A DNA stretch of 64,000 bases, from NCBI RefSeq assembly GCF_014333615.1, contig NZ_JACSCY010000019.1, forward strand, positions 1-64,000. Reading direction: 5' to 3'. The stretch's first letter is position 1. Every line of letters begins with the position of its first letter. This document shows, in pieces, positions 40,957 to 49,505 of the stretch. The position numbers and the translations under genes are program-made. The DNA comes from Hymenobacter citatus (GTDB lineage: Bacteria > Bacteroidota > Bacteroidia > Cytophagales > Hymenobacteraceae). The notes beneath the pieces are model-generated. The model did no database searches. It was not told where the DNA came from and saw nothing but the letters and a program-made list of their open reading frames with translations.

Positions 40957-42657
40957 TTAAAAATCATACGTAACACCCGCCAAAACGTTAATTCCTTTCA
41001 CAGGGTAGTTTAGGAAGTACTGGTATTGACGGTTGAGCAAATTATTGCCCATGGCAAAGATTGATAGATTTTCCGAGAATCGGTAATCAGCCTTCAGGTT
41101 CAGGTCGATGACGGAGCTGGTAGGCAGCACCACCCGCTCGCGCACGGTACCGGCCGGCGTGAGTACTGGTCGGTAGCCCGTGCCGTAGCTGGAGCTATAC
41201 GTATACAGCTCGGCACCCACGCGCAGCTTCTCGCTGGCATTGTAGCTACCAAAGATGCTGGTCTGAAACTTGGGCCGATGGAAGGCTTCGGCCAGGGTTT
41301 TGGTGTTGTAGCCGTTGTAGTCGGCCTTTAGGCCCAGCCGGAACTTCTCGGCGGCGTTGTACAGCGCCTCAGCATGCACCTGCAACAGCTGCGTCGATTT
41401 GTCGTCGTACACCAGATCAAACTTGGTGGTGTCGCGGGCGTTGTTGTTATAGAAGTAGAGGTTCTGGTCGTTAGAAACCGTCACTTTGGCGTTCAGCTCC
41501 AGGTTGCGGGCGGGCGTGGAGCTAAAGCCCACGTAGAGGGTAGGGCCGCGGCGGGTGTCGGCCACGCGCTGGTTTTTGGCCAGCCAGGGGTTTTCGGTGG
41601 TCAGGTCGTAGAGCGTCACGCGTTGCAGGGCGCCGCCCAGGCCGGCGTACACCAGAAACTTATCTTCCGTGACGGTATAGCCCACACGTACGGCCGGATA
41701 AATCTTGAATTGGTTTCGGTCGTTGATTGTGTCGCCAGTGTAGCCTATGTTGGCACCCACCGAAATGGCTAAGCGGTTCAACAGCACTTCGTAGCTGGGC
41801 GCAATTTGCACAAACGGCCGGCTCACAGTGCCAATAGAATCTTGCTGCGAGATGAACGATAAGTCGCCATTGACCACCACGCGCCCCTTTTCGGCCAAAG
41901 AATACGCTGATTTGAAGCCGATATTGAAGTTGCTTTCGCGGGCTTCAAACTGGTCCTTCCAGTAGTTGAACCCTACCCCCAGATCATATTGAAAAGGAGC
42001 ATCGGCGGAGCGGTTGCGCACATACACTTTGGCCGCGGCGCGGTAGAATACCTGCTTCAGTGCGTCGGGGTCGTCGGGCAAGTCAGGCACGTTGCGGTTG
42101 TAGCCATAGAAGTTGTACCGCTCACGCCCCACATCCAACTTGGCGCCCAGCGCCACGGGGCCGTTGTAAATCTCGCCGTTCAGCCCCAAGCGGGTCTGGC
42201 TCTGGCGCGAGTTCTGCTTGTCAATCGGGCCGCGCGACGATGACAGGTGGCTAAAATCGAGGCCGTAGCTGGCGCGGTCGTCGCGGGTATTATGCAAGTA
42301 GGCCTTGCCGTAGACGGTGCCATAGTTACCCAAACCGGCTTTCACATAGTTGCCCGTGAGCGGCAATAGATCTTCCTGCCGGATGGTGAGCACCCGCACC
42401 GCGGGGTTGAGGCGGTCGGTGGGTAGGCGGAAATCGGGATAGTTATACGTGGTGGCGGCCGCCTGCTTAGCGGGCGGCTCGATGCGCACCTTTTCGTAGT
42501 TGCGGGCCGCTTCGGGTAGCTGGTTCACGCGCTCCTTCACAATCTCCACTTCGGCCTCCTCAATCTTGCCGCCGGGCTTTTTCTGAGCCTGGACAGCAAG
42601 CGGCGCAGCAGTCAGCGCAGCCAGGGCCAGGTAGGTATGGTAGGTAATTCGTTTCAT
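40957..42657 (-). CDS. Outer-membrane beta-barrel (TonB-dependent receptor-like, no plug)
   Basis: 566 residues. A signal peptide (ALAALTAAPLAVQAQ) precedes many alternating beta strands with aromatic girdles (GNYVKAGLGNYGTVYGKAYLHN) and a TonB-receptor-like end (ISIFAMGNNLLNRQYQYFLNYPVKGINVLAGVTYDF-type, ending in Phe). No plug signature is seen. It lies in front of the exb/ton set and just downstream of a giant TPR gene, in the same orientation. The three may form a trans-envelope unit (inference). ATG 42657 chosen over 42678. Confidence 0.75.
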   Translation of the reverse strand: MKRITYHTYLALAALTAAPLAVQAQKKPGGKIEEAEVEIVKERVNQLPEAARNYEKVRIEPPAKQAAATTYNYPDFRLPTDRLNPAVRVLTIRQEDLLPLTGNYVKAGLGNYGTVYGKAYLHNTRDDRASYGLDFSHLSSSRGPIDKQNSRQSQTRLGLNGEIYNGPVALGAKLDVGRERYNFYGYNRNVPDLPDDPDALKQVFYRAAAKVYVRNRSADAPFQYDLGVGFNYWKDQFEARESNFNIGFKSAYSLAEKGRVVVNGDLSFISQQDSIGTVSRPFVQIAPSYEVLLNRLAISVGANIGYTGDTINDRNQFKIYPAVRVGYTVTEDKFLVYAGLGGALQRVTLYDLTTENPWLAKNQRVADTRRGPTLYVGFSSTPARNLELNAKVTVSNDQNLYFYNNNARDTTKFDLVYDDKSTQLLQVHAEALYNAAEKFRLGLKADYNGYNTKTLAEAFHRPKFQTSIFGSYNASEKLRVGAELYTYSSSYGTGYRPVLTPAGTVRERVVLPTSSVIDLNLKADYRFSENLSIFAMGNNLLNRQYQYFLNYPVKGINVLAGVTYDF

Positions 42658-42685
42658 GAAGAAGTGTTCTGACCTCACCCCCCGG

Positions 42686-42709
42686 CCCCCTCTCCTCGGG
42701 GAGAGGGGG
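42686..42709. repeat. Short CCCCCTCTCC hairpin repeat
   Basis: CCCCCTCTCC and GGAGAGGGGG around TCGG. This is a common dispersed bacterial hairpin. It lies upstream of the outer-membrane gene, in front of its ATG. Confidence 0.6.
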
Positions 42710-42780
42710 AGCCAGACGACGGGGTAGGCGATTTTTGAGTTGTGAGTTACCGGTTGTGAGTTGCGAGTAAAAAAGCGTGT

Positions 42781-42880
42781 GTCATCCTGAGCAGCGCGAA
42801 GGACCTTCTCACGTGAGAACGACTAACGCAGCAACGACTCGTGCCAACGTGAAAAGGTCCTTCGCGCTACTCAGGATGAC
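42781..42880. repeat. Palindrome, GTCATCCTGAGC...AAGGACCTT class (C4)
   Basis: Left arm begins at 42781 (GTCATCCTGAGCAGCGCGAAGG); right arm ends at 42880, with about 34 bp pairing and a few mismatches. The loop holds AACGACTCGT as in C3. It lies in the gap between the TPR gene and the barrel gene. Confidence 0.88.
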
Positions 42881-42904
42881 AGTCGATTTTCACTACCAAC
42901 CAAA

Positions 42905-45900
42905 CTACTGCGGCGTGGCCGTGGAATCGGGTGGCGCCGTGGTGGGCGTGAGATTACTGCGGACAGGTGCCGACTGACGGGTAGCAGGTTTCTTGGTTGT
43001 GGTCGGAGCGGGTGTAGAAGCTGGTTTGACCGGCGTAGCGCTGCTGCCCTCGGCCGGTAGAGCGGCCAGGCGCTTTTTAGCTCCTTCGATGATTTCGGCC
43101 AGGGGGAAGTTATTGTCGATGATGGAGTTGAGGGTGGCGCGCGCCTGGAATGTGTCGCCTTGCGCGGCGTAGATATCGGCAATCAGCAGGAAGCCCCTAC
43201 CCTGCCACGTCTCGAAAGCCGAGCCGTTGGTTTTGTAGGCGGCGTCCAGGGCATCGTCATATTTCTTCTGCTCAAACAGAATCTGGGCCACGGTGTACTG
43301 GGCTTCGGCGGCATTTTCATCGGTGCCAGTGGCGGCTTTGTTCAGCTCCGTGATGGCCTGATCGAGGTTGCCGGCTTTGTAGCTGGCCTTGCCCAGGTAG
43401 AGAGGGGCTGCGCCGGCCGCGCTCAACGAGGCGCCACTCTGCGCAATCAGCTCCTGGGCTACGCGGCGGGTGTTGTCGTAGTCGCCGCTTTCGTAGTAGC
43501 TCTTCATCAGCCCTACCCCGGCGTTGGCCACTTCGCGCTTGTTGGTGCTAGACTCGCGCAGGCGCTGGAAATATTTGATGGCCTCGGGGTAGTTCTTGTT
43601 GGCGTACTCCAGATCGGCCACGCGGCTCACGGCGCGGTTCACGTACTCGCTCTTGTTTTCCTCTACCACGGCTTTCAGGCGGGGCAGCGCCTCGGCCGAT
43701 TTGCCGGTTTGCAGGTAAGAATCAGCTAAGTAGTAGCGGCCATCGGCGGCCAGGGCGTTGCTGGGGTACTGCTTCAGGTAGCTTTCCAGACGCGGAATGG
43801 CCTGGGCATATTTCTCGGCCAGGTACAGCGACTTGGCCGCTTCAAACTCCACGCTCACGGCAGCGTTGCTCTGCGGGTTTTGCTGCTTGAACTGCGCCAA
43901 GTATTTATCAAACTCCTCCGTGCGGCCTAGGGCTGTGAGGCTTTCCTGCAAGCTATACAGGGCGCTGTTGGCAGCCTGCGTGCCGGGGTATTGGTTGAGC
44001 ACCTGCTCAAAATCGGCCACGGCCTTGTCGTGCTGCTCCAGGTTGGCGTAGGCCACGCCGCGCTTTTGCAGGGCCTGCGGAGCCAAGGGGCTATTGGGCC
44101 GGGCGCGTAGCAGGCGCGAGAAGCCATCCACCGCAGCCTGGAAGTTGGCCCCCTGGAAGTCCAGCTCAGCCTGCTGGTACACGGCCTGCTCGGCGTAGCG
44201 CGAGTTGGGGTTGGTTTTCAGCAGGGTACTCAGCGTGCCGGCGGCCTCGTCGCGCTTGCCCATCAGGCCCAGCACCACGCTTTTCTGGTAGTAGGCGTAG
44301 TCCTTGTCGGCGGCGTTGGCCTGAATCACCTTGTCGTAGTAGCTCAGGGCCTGGGGGTAGGTTTTGTCCACGTAGGCAATGTCGCCCAGGCGCAGGGTCA
44401 CGTCGTAGTAGTTGGGGTTGGCCGGGCGCGCCGACTTATCCCCGATCCAGGCCGTGAATTGTGGCTTGGCTCGGGCGTAGTCCTTGGTATTATAATAGGC
44501 GTAGCCGAGGCCGTAGCGGGCCTGCTGCTCAATGTCGTTGTCGGCACCACCGCCCGAGCGGGTGGTGCGGGCCGCCGCGGCGTAAGCCGTAATGGCCTCG
44601 GGGTAGCGCTGACCCACGCTGTAAATCTCACCTTGCAACACCTGCGCCTGCGCACGTAGCGCCTCGTCTTGTGGGTATTTTAGCGACTTATCCAGCAGGG
44701 CCAGCGCCTCCGTAAACTGACTATTGTTATAGAGTGTGGCTGCCTGCAAGTACGTTACGCGCTGGTAGGTAGCCTTCAGCTTGGGGCTCAGCGAGTTCAG
44801 CTTTTCGAGGTAGGCAATAGCCTTGGCGTAGTCCGACGAGTTCAGGAAGCTGGTGCTCAGCAGGTCGTCCACCACGTCGGCGTTTTTGGAGCGCGGGTAC
44901 TGCTTATCAAAGTCCTGCAATACGGTGGTTACCTCCTGTGAATTACCCAGCTCGTAGTTGATTTGGGCGTACTTCACGGTGGCGTTTTCCGTAATCTGCT
45001 GGTCGAAGGTGGCCTTGCGGGCCGCGTCAAAGGCGTTGAGAGCGGGCTGCTTCTGATTGAGCTTCAGGTAGCTTAAGCCCAGGTGGTAAGCCGCGTTCTG
45101 CCCCAGCGAGTCCTTGCGGGCCGCCACGGTTTTAAAGCTGTTGGCGGCGTTCTTGTAGTCGCCCAGCTGGTAGTTGGCGTACCCGATTTTATACTGCAAC
45201 GCCGGCTCAACGCGCTTGCGGCCGTTGGCATACTGCGTAAAATAGGGCGCGGCCTGCTTGAAGTCCTGCTTCTGGTAGTACGCATCGGCCACCAACAACT
45301 GGATTTCATCGGCCGACTGCGGGGGCGGCGTCTGGTTGAGGGCCGCCGAGCCGTAGCGAATCAGGCCGTCGTAGTCGCCTTCCTTATAATAAATCTGGCT
45401 CATCACGGCCGGCACCACGGGACGGTAGGCGTCGCTTTGCTCGGCCACGCCCAGGTCCTGGCGGGCGGCGGCGTAGTCGCCGGCCTGGTAGGCCAGGTAG
45501 CCCGCGTAGTAGCTGCTGGCGTAGCGGTACTGGTGGTTGCCCTGCTTGCTGCGGTCGAAGAGCAGCTTGGCTTTGTCGAACTCCTTTTGGGCGAAGTAGG
45601 AATAGGCCAGCTTGAACTCAGCCTCGCCCCGCTGCTCCAGCGCCAGGTTGTCGGCCTCTACCCGTTGCAGGTACTCGACGGCCTTAGGGTAGTCTTTCTT
45701 AGCAAAGTAGAACTTGCCCAGCTCCAGAAACGCCGAAGCTGCGCGGGGGTGCGCCGGATTATGGGCCGCAAAAGCCAGCATCTGCCCCTCGGCGTCGGGG
45801 TGCAGCAGGTAGAGGCCCGCTACGGCGTCGTAGTATTCGGCATCGGCGCCGCGGTCCTGGGTGAGCTGGGTGCCGCTGCGGCGCTCCGTAGCAGCCAGGT

Positions 45901-46072
45901 AGCGGCGGAAAGCCTGCTGCGCCGCGCCGTATTTGGCCCGATCGAACAGCTCCAGGCCTTCCTGGTAGTAGCGTTCGGTGTTGGTGAAAACCTGCGTTTG
46001 CTGGGCCAGGGTGGCGGCCGGAACGGCGGCGCTGAGCGAGGCCGCCAGCGCCAGACGGGGTATAAACTTCAT
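42905..46072 (-). CDS. Large tetratricopeptide-repeat protein
   Basis: 1055 residues. A signal peptide (LALAASLSAAVPAATLAQQ) precedes about 20 TPR units across most of the length, e.g. AEFKLAYSYFAQKEFDKAKLLFDRS, AANSALYSLQESLTALGR and DGRYYLADSYLQTGKSAEALPRL. The last 50 residues are Pro/Ala/Thr-rich. It is periplasmic, possibly peripheral to the outer membrane, and a scaffold for protein complexes. It heads the same-strand series barrel-HU/SPOR-exbB-exbD-tonB. A TACTTTTG box is upstream. Partners are unknown. Confidence 0.9.
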   Translation of the reverse strand: MKFIPRLALAASLSAAVPAATLAQQTQVFTNTERYYQEGLELFDRAKYGAAQQAFRRYLAATERRSGTQLTQDRGADAEYYDAVAGLYLLHPDAEGQMLAFAAHNPAHPRAASAFLELGKFYFAKKDYPKAVEYLQRVEADNLALEQRGEAEFKLAYSYFAQKEFDKAKLLFDRSKQGNHQYRYASSYYAGYLAYQAGDYAAARQDLGVAEQSDAYRPVVPAVMSQIYYKEGDYDGLIRYGSAALNQTPPPQSADEIQLLVADAYYQKQDFKQAAPYFTQYANGRKRVEPALQYKIGYANYQLGDYKNAANSFKTVAARKDSLGQNAAYHLGLSYLKLNQKQPALNAFDAARKATFDQQITENATVKYAQINYELGNSQEVTTVLQDFDKQYPRSKNADVVDDLLSTSFLNSSDYAKAIAYLEKLNSLSPKLKATYQRVTYLQAATLYNNSQFTEALALLDKSLKYPQDEALRAQAQVLQGEIYSVGQRYPEAITAYAAAARTTRSGGGADNDIEQQARYGLGYAYYNTKDYARAKPQFTAWIGDKSARPANPNYYDVTLRLGDIAYVDKTYPQALSYYDKVIQANAADKDYAYYQKSVVLGLMGKRDEAAGTLSTLLKTNPNSRYAEQAVYQQAELDFQGANFQAAVDGFSRLLRARPNSPLAPQALQKRGVAYANLEQHDKAVADFEQVLNQYPGTQAANSALYSLQESLTALGRTEEFDKYLAQFKQQNPQSNAAVSVEFEAAKSLYLAEKYAQAIPRLESYLKQYPSNALAADGRYYLADSYLQTGKSAEALPRLKAVVEENKSEYVNRAVSRVADLEYANKNYPEAIKYFQRLRESSTNKREVANAGVGLMKSYYESGDYDNTRRVAQELIAQSGASLSAAGAAPLYLGKASYKAGNLDQAITELNKAATGTDENAAEAQYTVAQILFEQKKYDDALDAAYKTNGSAFETWQGRGFLLIADIYAAQGDTFQARATLNSIIDNNFPLAEIIEGAKKRLAALPAEGSSATPVKPASTPAPTTTKKPATRQSAPVRSNLTPTTAPPDSTATPQ

Positions 46073-46115
46073 TACGAGGCGTTACGGAAAGGGGCGCCAT
46101 CCGCCCGGAATCGGC

Positions 46116-46123
46116 CAAAAGTA
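46116..46123 (-). promoter_or_regulatory. Bacteroidota -7 promoter box TACTTTTG for the TPR gene
   Basis: Exact TAnnTTTG match, 44 bp upstream of the TPR start on the minus strand. Confidence 0.5.
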
Positions 46124-46248
46124 GCGAAAATTGCCGGGCCAGGGTAGGAATTGTGCTACTTTCTAGCGGAAACGTCCCTACCCTGTGCTTTGGTATATAG
46201 CATTTTGAGCTTTACTTCGTCTGTTCTCTACTCTTTATCTAGTTGTTT

Positions 46249-47079
46249 ATGCTATTGCTTCGGTTTTCTTTCGTCTGCCTTGTCTTCTTTGTTCTACTCG
46301 ATGGCTGTTCGTTGGCGCCTTCCACCATCGCTTCCTACCCAAATAACCCAACTGCGTCCGATGAACAGGGTAGGCCGCTAGATTCGGCGGTATTTTATTT
46401 TCCAGCGGTTGATTCTCTTCCACTGAACTATATTCCTCACAATAAGCGGTCAAAATCTCGTTCACTATCTTACTTATCCATAACGAATTGTGCTTTTGAA
46501 TTGGCAGAAGCATCCAACTGCTTGGTATATTTTCAAGCGCCTGTGCTATCCAATTATTACCTCAAGGCTGATATTTATCGATTTCTCTGGTTAAGGTCTT
46601 TCGACCGTCCTGTTCTTGTCACGTTGCAGAGAAAACCAGTGGGCACCACATTATGCACTCAGTTCCTCAGTAAGTACCCAGTCTCTGCCCATCTAACTGT
46701 CCCCGATCCAGAAGAACCAGGAATATCAGCAGAGCAAGTAGCGCAACGCCTTGCTGCATTAGAAGACCCTGTTTTCAAAGCGTATATAGCAGAAGAAAAA
46801 CGCCCATCGGTACTGGTAGATGCCGAAGAAACAACCGTAGCCGTCACGCCTGAGCAATGGCAGCACTTCGAGCGGCTACTACAAAAGGCAGATTTCTGGC
46901 AGCTACCTGCATGTCAACCACTTGGCCTTTTGGATGGGGCAGAGTGGCTGCTCGAAGCCCATCAGGCCAATCGTTACCACATGGTGCTGCGGCAGAGCCC
47001 TCGTGAAAAAGATGCGTTTCGCATCAGCTGCGAGTACCTGCTCAACCTCAGCTCTGCCCGCAAGGAGAAACGATACTAA
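46249..47079 (+). CDS. Lipoprotein of unknown function
   Basis: 276 residues. An N-terminal signal peptide with lipobox FVLLDGCS (Cys about residue 20) makes it a lipoprotein. The body is mixed, with stretches such as PVLVTLQRKPVGTTLCTQFL and EEPGISAEQVAQRLAAL, ending LSSARKEKRY. The gene is more AT-rich than its neighbours in the first half. No family or motif is recognised. ATG 46249 is used; an in-frame TTG lies two codons upstream. It is isolated, with a 444-bp gap after it. Confidence 0.6.
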   Translation: MLLLRFSFVCLVFFVLLDGCSLAPSTIASYPNNPTASDEQGRPLDSAVFYFPAVDSLPLNYIPHNKRSKSRSLSYLSITNCAFELAEASNCLVYFQAPVLSNYYLKADIYRFLWLRSFDRPVLVTLQRKPVGTTLCTQFLSKYPVSAHLTVPDPEEPGISAEQVAQRLAALEDPVFKAYIAEEKRPSVLVDAEETTVAVTPEQWQHFERLLQKADFWQLPACQPLGLLDGAEWLLEAHQANRYHMVLRQSPREKDAFRISCEYLLNLSSARKEKRY

Positions 47080-47523
47080 GGTTACTTTCCTACTCGTTTC
47101 CGATCCGCGAATCAAGCCGAAGCCCTTCACGCTGCCTAAAGCATATGCGTTGGAGGCTCTAGTTTCACAAGCTGTACTACGCTGTAGCAAGCCTATTGCC
47201 CCCCTACCGCTGGCGGCTGGTTTATACGTTTAACCGAGTCGCCAGCCACTTTCCCCGATTGGAAATATGCGTTAGCCGAAAATTGGCAACTCGTATAGTC
47301 ATTTATATCATGGCATTGTTATAGTTATAATTATTATTACGCACCGGCTAAAATATCGCTTTATCATCTTATAAAATTATAATTATTTACCAGTGTGGCC
47401 GGACTATTGCAGGCGTTTGCATCTGTCCCAATTTGGTTGTGCACCACACTTTGTCCATTGCTTTTTGGGAAGTTTCTGTCCAGCACGACGTACTTGTCGT
47501 AGCACTTTATACTTATATCTAAG
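47080..47523. other. 444-bp gap, no gene seen
   Basis: The first 150 bp keep coding-like composition in another frame, without a convincing start, and then the region becomes AT-rich (47290-47400). It probably holds the promoter of the histidine kinase gene, but no clear TAnnTTTG box with a proper -33 is visible. I see no terminator or RNA. Confidence 0.4.
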
Positions 47524-49041
47524 ATGAATCAGGGTAGCGCCGAAGCTGAATTGTACCAGCACCTTATGACGAATACCGTCATTTTTGACTTTTTGCAGAC
47601 GCAGGTACTCGACGGGTTGTGGTACCAGGATGTGCAGGCGCCTACGCACGAACACGATTGGGTGAGCCCTACCTTCTGGCGTACGCTGGGCTACGAGCCC
47701 GATCAGGTGCCCGCTGGCCCTACCCCGTGGCGGGCGACTATGCATCCCGCCGATTTGGCGCTGGCCCAACTGCATCTGGAAGCCTGCCTGCAAGACCCAC
47801 AACACGTCTACGACCATCTGCTGCGGTGCACCCATCGGGATGGCTCTGTGGTGTGGCTGCGCGGCCAGGGCCTGCTGCTGCACAATGAACAAGGCACGCC
47901 CACACGCCTGCTGGTGGCGCTGCGCAACATCACCAAGGAAAAGCACGCGGAGGCGTATGCCGAGGAAATAGCCAACCACTACGGCCTAATTCTGAGCAAT
48001 CAGTCGGTGTATATTGTGAAGACCGATACGCGGGGCGACTACACCTACGCCAATGATATTTTTTACGAGCGTTTTGGGTACGGGCAGGATATTATAGGCA
48101 CTTCCTCGTTGCTCAGCATTATTGAAGAAGACCGCCAAAAATGCCTGGCCATGGTGATGCGGTGCTTCGAGGAGCCCGAGGTAGGCCACCAGGTAATTCT
48201 GCGCAAGCTCTCTTCCGACAACACCGTCAAATCGAACCACTGGGAGCTGAAAGGGACGTTGAATGAGCAGGGCCAAGTAGAGGAAATTCTGTGCGTGGGC
48301 TACGACGTGACACTGCTGGTAGAGAACCTGCAAAAGTCTCAGCACCTGCTGGATGTAACCAGCCAGCAGAATATTCGACTGCAAAACTTCGCCTACATCA
48401 TCTCCCACAACATCCGCTCGCACTCGGCCAACCTTACCTCGCTGGTGCAGCTGCTCACGGAAGCGGAAGACGAAGAGCAGCACGCCATGTTTTTGCAGAT
48501 GCTCCAGACCAGCACCCAAAAGCTGGCCGAAACCATTGTCAACCTGAGCGATATCGTTGCTGTAAACAGCAACGTCAACAAGCCCAAAGAACGGCGCTTC
48601 CTGAAAGCCGAAATCGACAGAACGCTGGAAGCACTGAGCGTATTGATTCATCAACACAAGATAACGATGGACGTACAGGTGCCTGCCGACCTCGCCATTA
48701 CCGTCGTTCCGGCCTACCTCGACAGTATTTTACTTAATCTGATCAGCAACGCCGTGAAGTATCGGGCGCCGCAACGGCCCGCCGTTATTCGGTTACGTAC
48801 GTACCAGGAACCGAGCTTCACCGTATTGGAGGTGCAAGACAACGGTCTGGGGATTGATATGGTAAAAAACCGTGCGAAGCTGTTTGGCATGTATAAGACC
48901 TTCCACGACAACGAAGACGCGCGCGGGGTAGGCTTGTTTATCACCAAAAACCAGATCGAAGCCATGCAGGGCAGCATTACGGTGGAAAGCGAGGTGGGAG
49001 TTGGGTCTACCTTTAAAGTCTATTTCAATGAAAACGCCTAA
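47524..49041 (+). CDS. PAS-domain sensor histidine kinase
   Basis: 505 residues, no membrane segment, so cytoplasmic. A PAS domain at about residues 25-125 (WVSPTFWRTLGYEPDQVPAGP) and a second at about 150-265 (TRGDYTYANDIFYERFGYG) are followed by a HisKA-like box with phospho-His in FAYIISHNIRSHS (His about 295). The ATPase domain has DNGLGID and GVGLFITKNQIEAMQGSI. Its last 14 bp overlap the response-regulator start, so they form a pair. A light- or redox-related input is suggested by the neighbours (inference). Confidence 0.93.
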   Translation: MNQGSAEAELYQHLMTNTVIFDFLQTQVLDGLWYQDVQAPTHEHDWVSPTFWRTLGYEPDQVPAGPTPWRATMHPADLALAQLHLEACLQDPQHVYDHLLRCTHRDGSVVWLRGQGLLLHNEQGTPTRLLVALRNITKEKHAEAYAEEIANHYGLILSNQSVYIVKTDTRGDYTYANDIFYERFGYGQDIIGTSSLLSIIEEDRQKCLAMVMRCFEEPEVGHQVILRKLSSDNTVKSNHWELKGTLNEQGQVEEILCVGYDVTLLVENLQKSQHLLDVTSQQNIRLQNFAYIISHNIRSHSANLTSLVQLLTEAEDEEQHAMFLQMLQTSTQKLAETIVNLSDIVAVNSNVNKPKERRFLKAEIDRTLEALSVLIHQHKITMDVQVPADLAITVVPAYLDSILLNLISNAVKYRAPQRPAVIRLRTYQEPSFTVLEVQDNGLGIDMVKNRAKLFGMYKTFHDNEDARGVGLFITKNQIEAMQGSITVESEVGVGSTFKVYFNENA

Positions 49042-49435
49042 GCTGGCCTACGTGGTAGAAGATGACCCTATCACTTCCTCCATCACCAAGCTAATTCTGC
49101 GGAAGTCGCTGGCCTGTGAGAAGGTGCAAACGTATGCCAACGGCCAGCGGGCTTTCGACCATTTATCTGCGGCGCTTCATAACGGCACTGATCTACCCGA
49201 TCTGATTGTGCTGGATTTGAACATGCCCTTGATGGATGGGTGGGAGTTTCTGGATGCCTTCTCTTGCCTGCACCTACCTACTAGTGTGTGCGTGTTTATC
49301 CTAACCTCCTCCATTCATCCCGATGATATTATGAAAGCGGCGCACTACAAGGAAGTGCACGGCTATTTCTCGAAGCCCCTGGACGACCACAATGTAGAGC
49401 GCATGCAGCGGCTATTTCAAACATGCGGCGAGTAA
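49028..49435 (+). CDS. Single-domain response regulator
   Basis: 135 residues, only a receiver domain. EDDP carries the acid pair, D63 in LIVLDLNMPLMDGWEF is the phosphoacceptor, and the switch Ser/Thr (FILTSSIH) and Lys (YFSKPLDD) are intact. The start ATG 49028 overlaps the kinase stop by 14 bp. No output domain is present, so it acts by protein contact. Its sequence is very similar to the receiver half of the BLUF fusion at 51150 (LDLNMPLMDGWEFLDA is shared). Confidence 0.93.
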   Translation: MKTPKLAYVVEDDPITSSITKLILRKSLACEKVQTYANGQRAFDHLSAALHNGTDLPDLIVLDLNMPLMDGWEFLDAFSCLHLPTSVCVFILTSSIHPDDIMKAAHYKEVHGYFSKPLDDHNVERMQRLFQTCGE

Positions 49436-49505
49436 GTGCGGCGGCTGTTTCCGTTCCTCACTCTGCTTGCCTATTTTTTCCTACCCTCCCACTGTCCCAC
49501 TCGCT

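Noticed and set aside
45083..46147. 354-codon frame opposite the TPR gene
   Set aside because: Caused by GC-rich codon bias of the TPR gene; composition is Val/Gly/Leu-rich without domain.
46922..47233. Possible frameshifted extension of the lipoprotein at 46249
   Set aside because: The lipoprotein ends naturally with LSSARKEKRY; the other frame has no start or motif and is likely chance.
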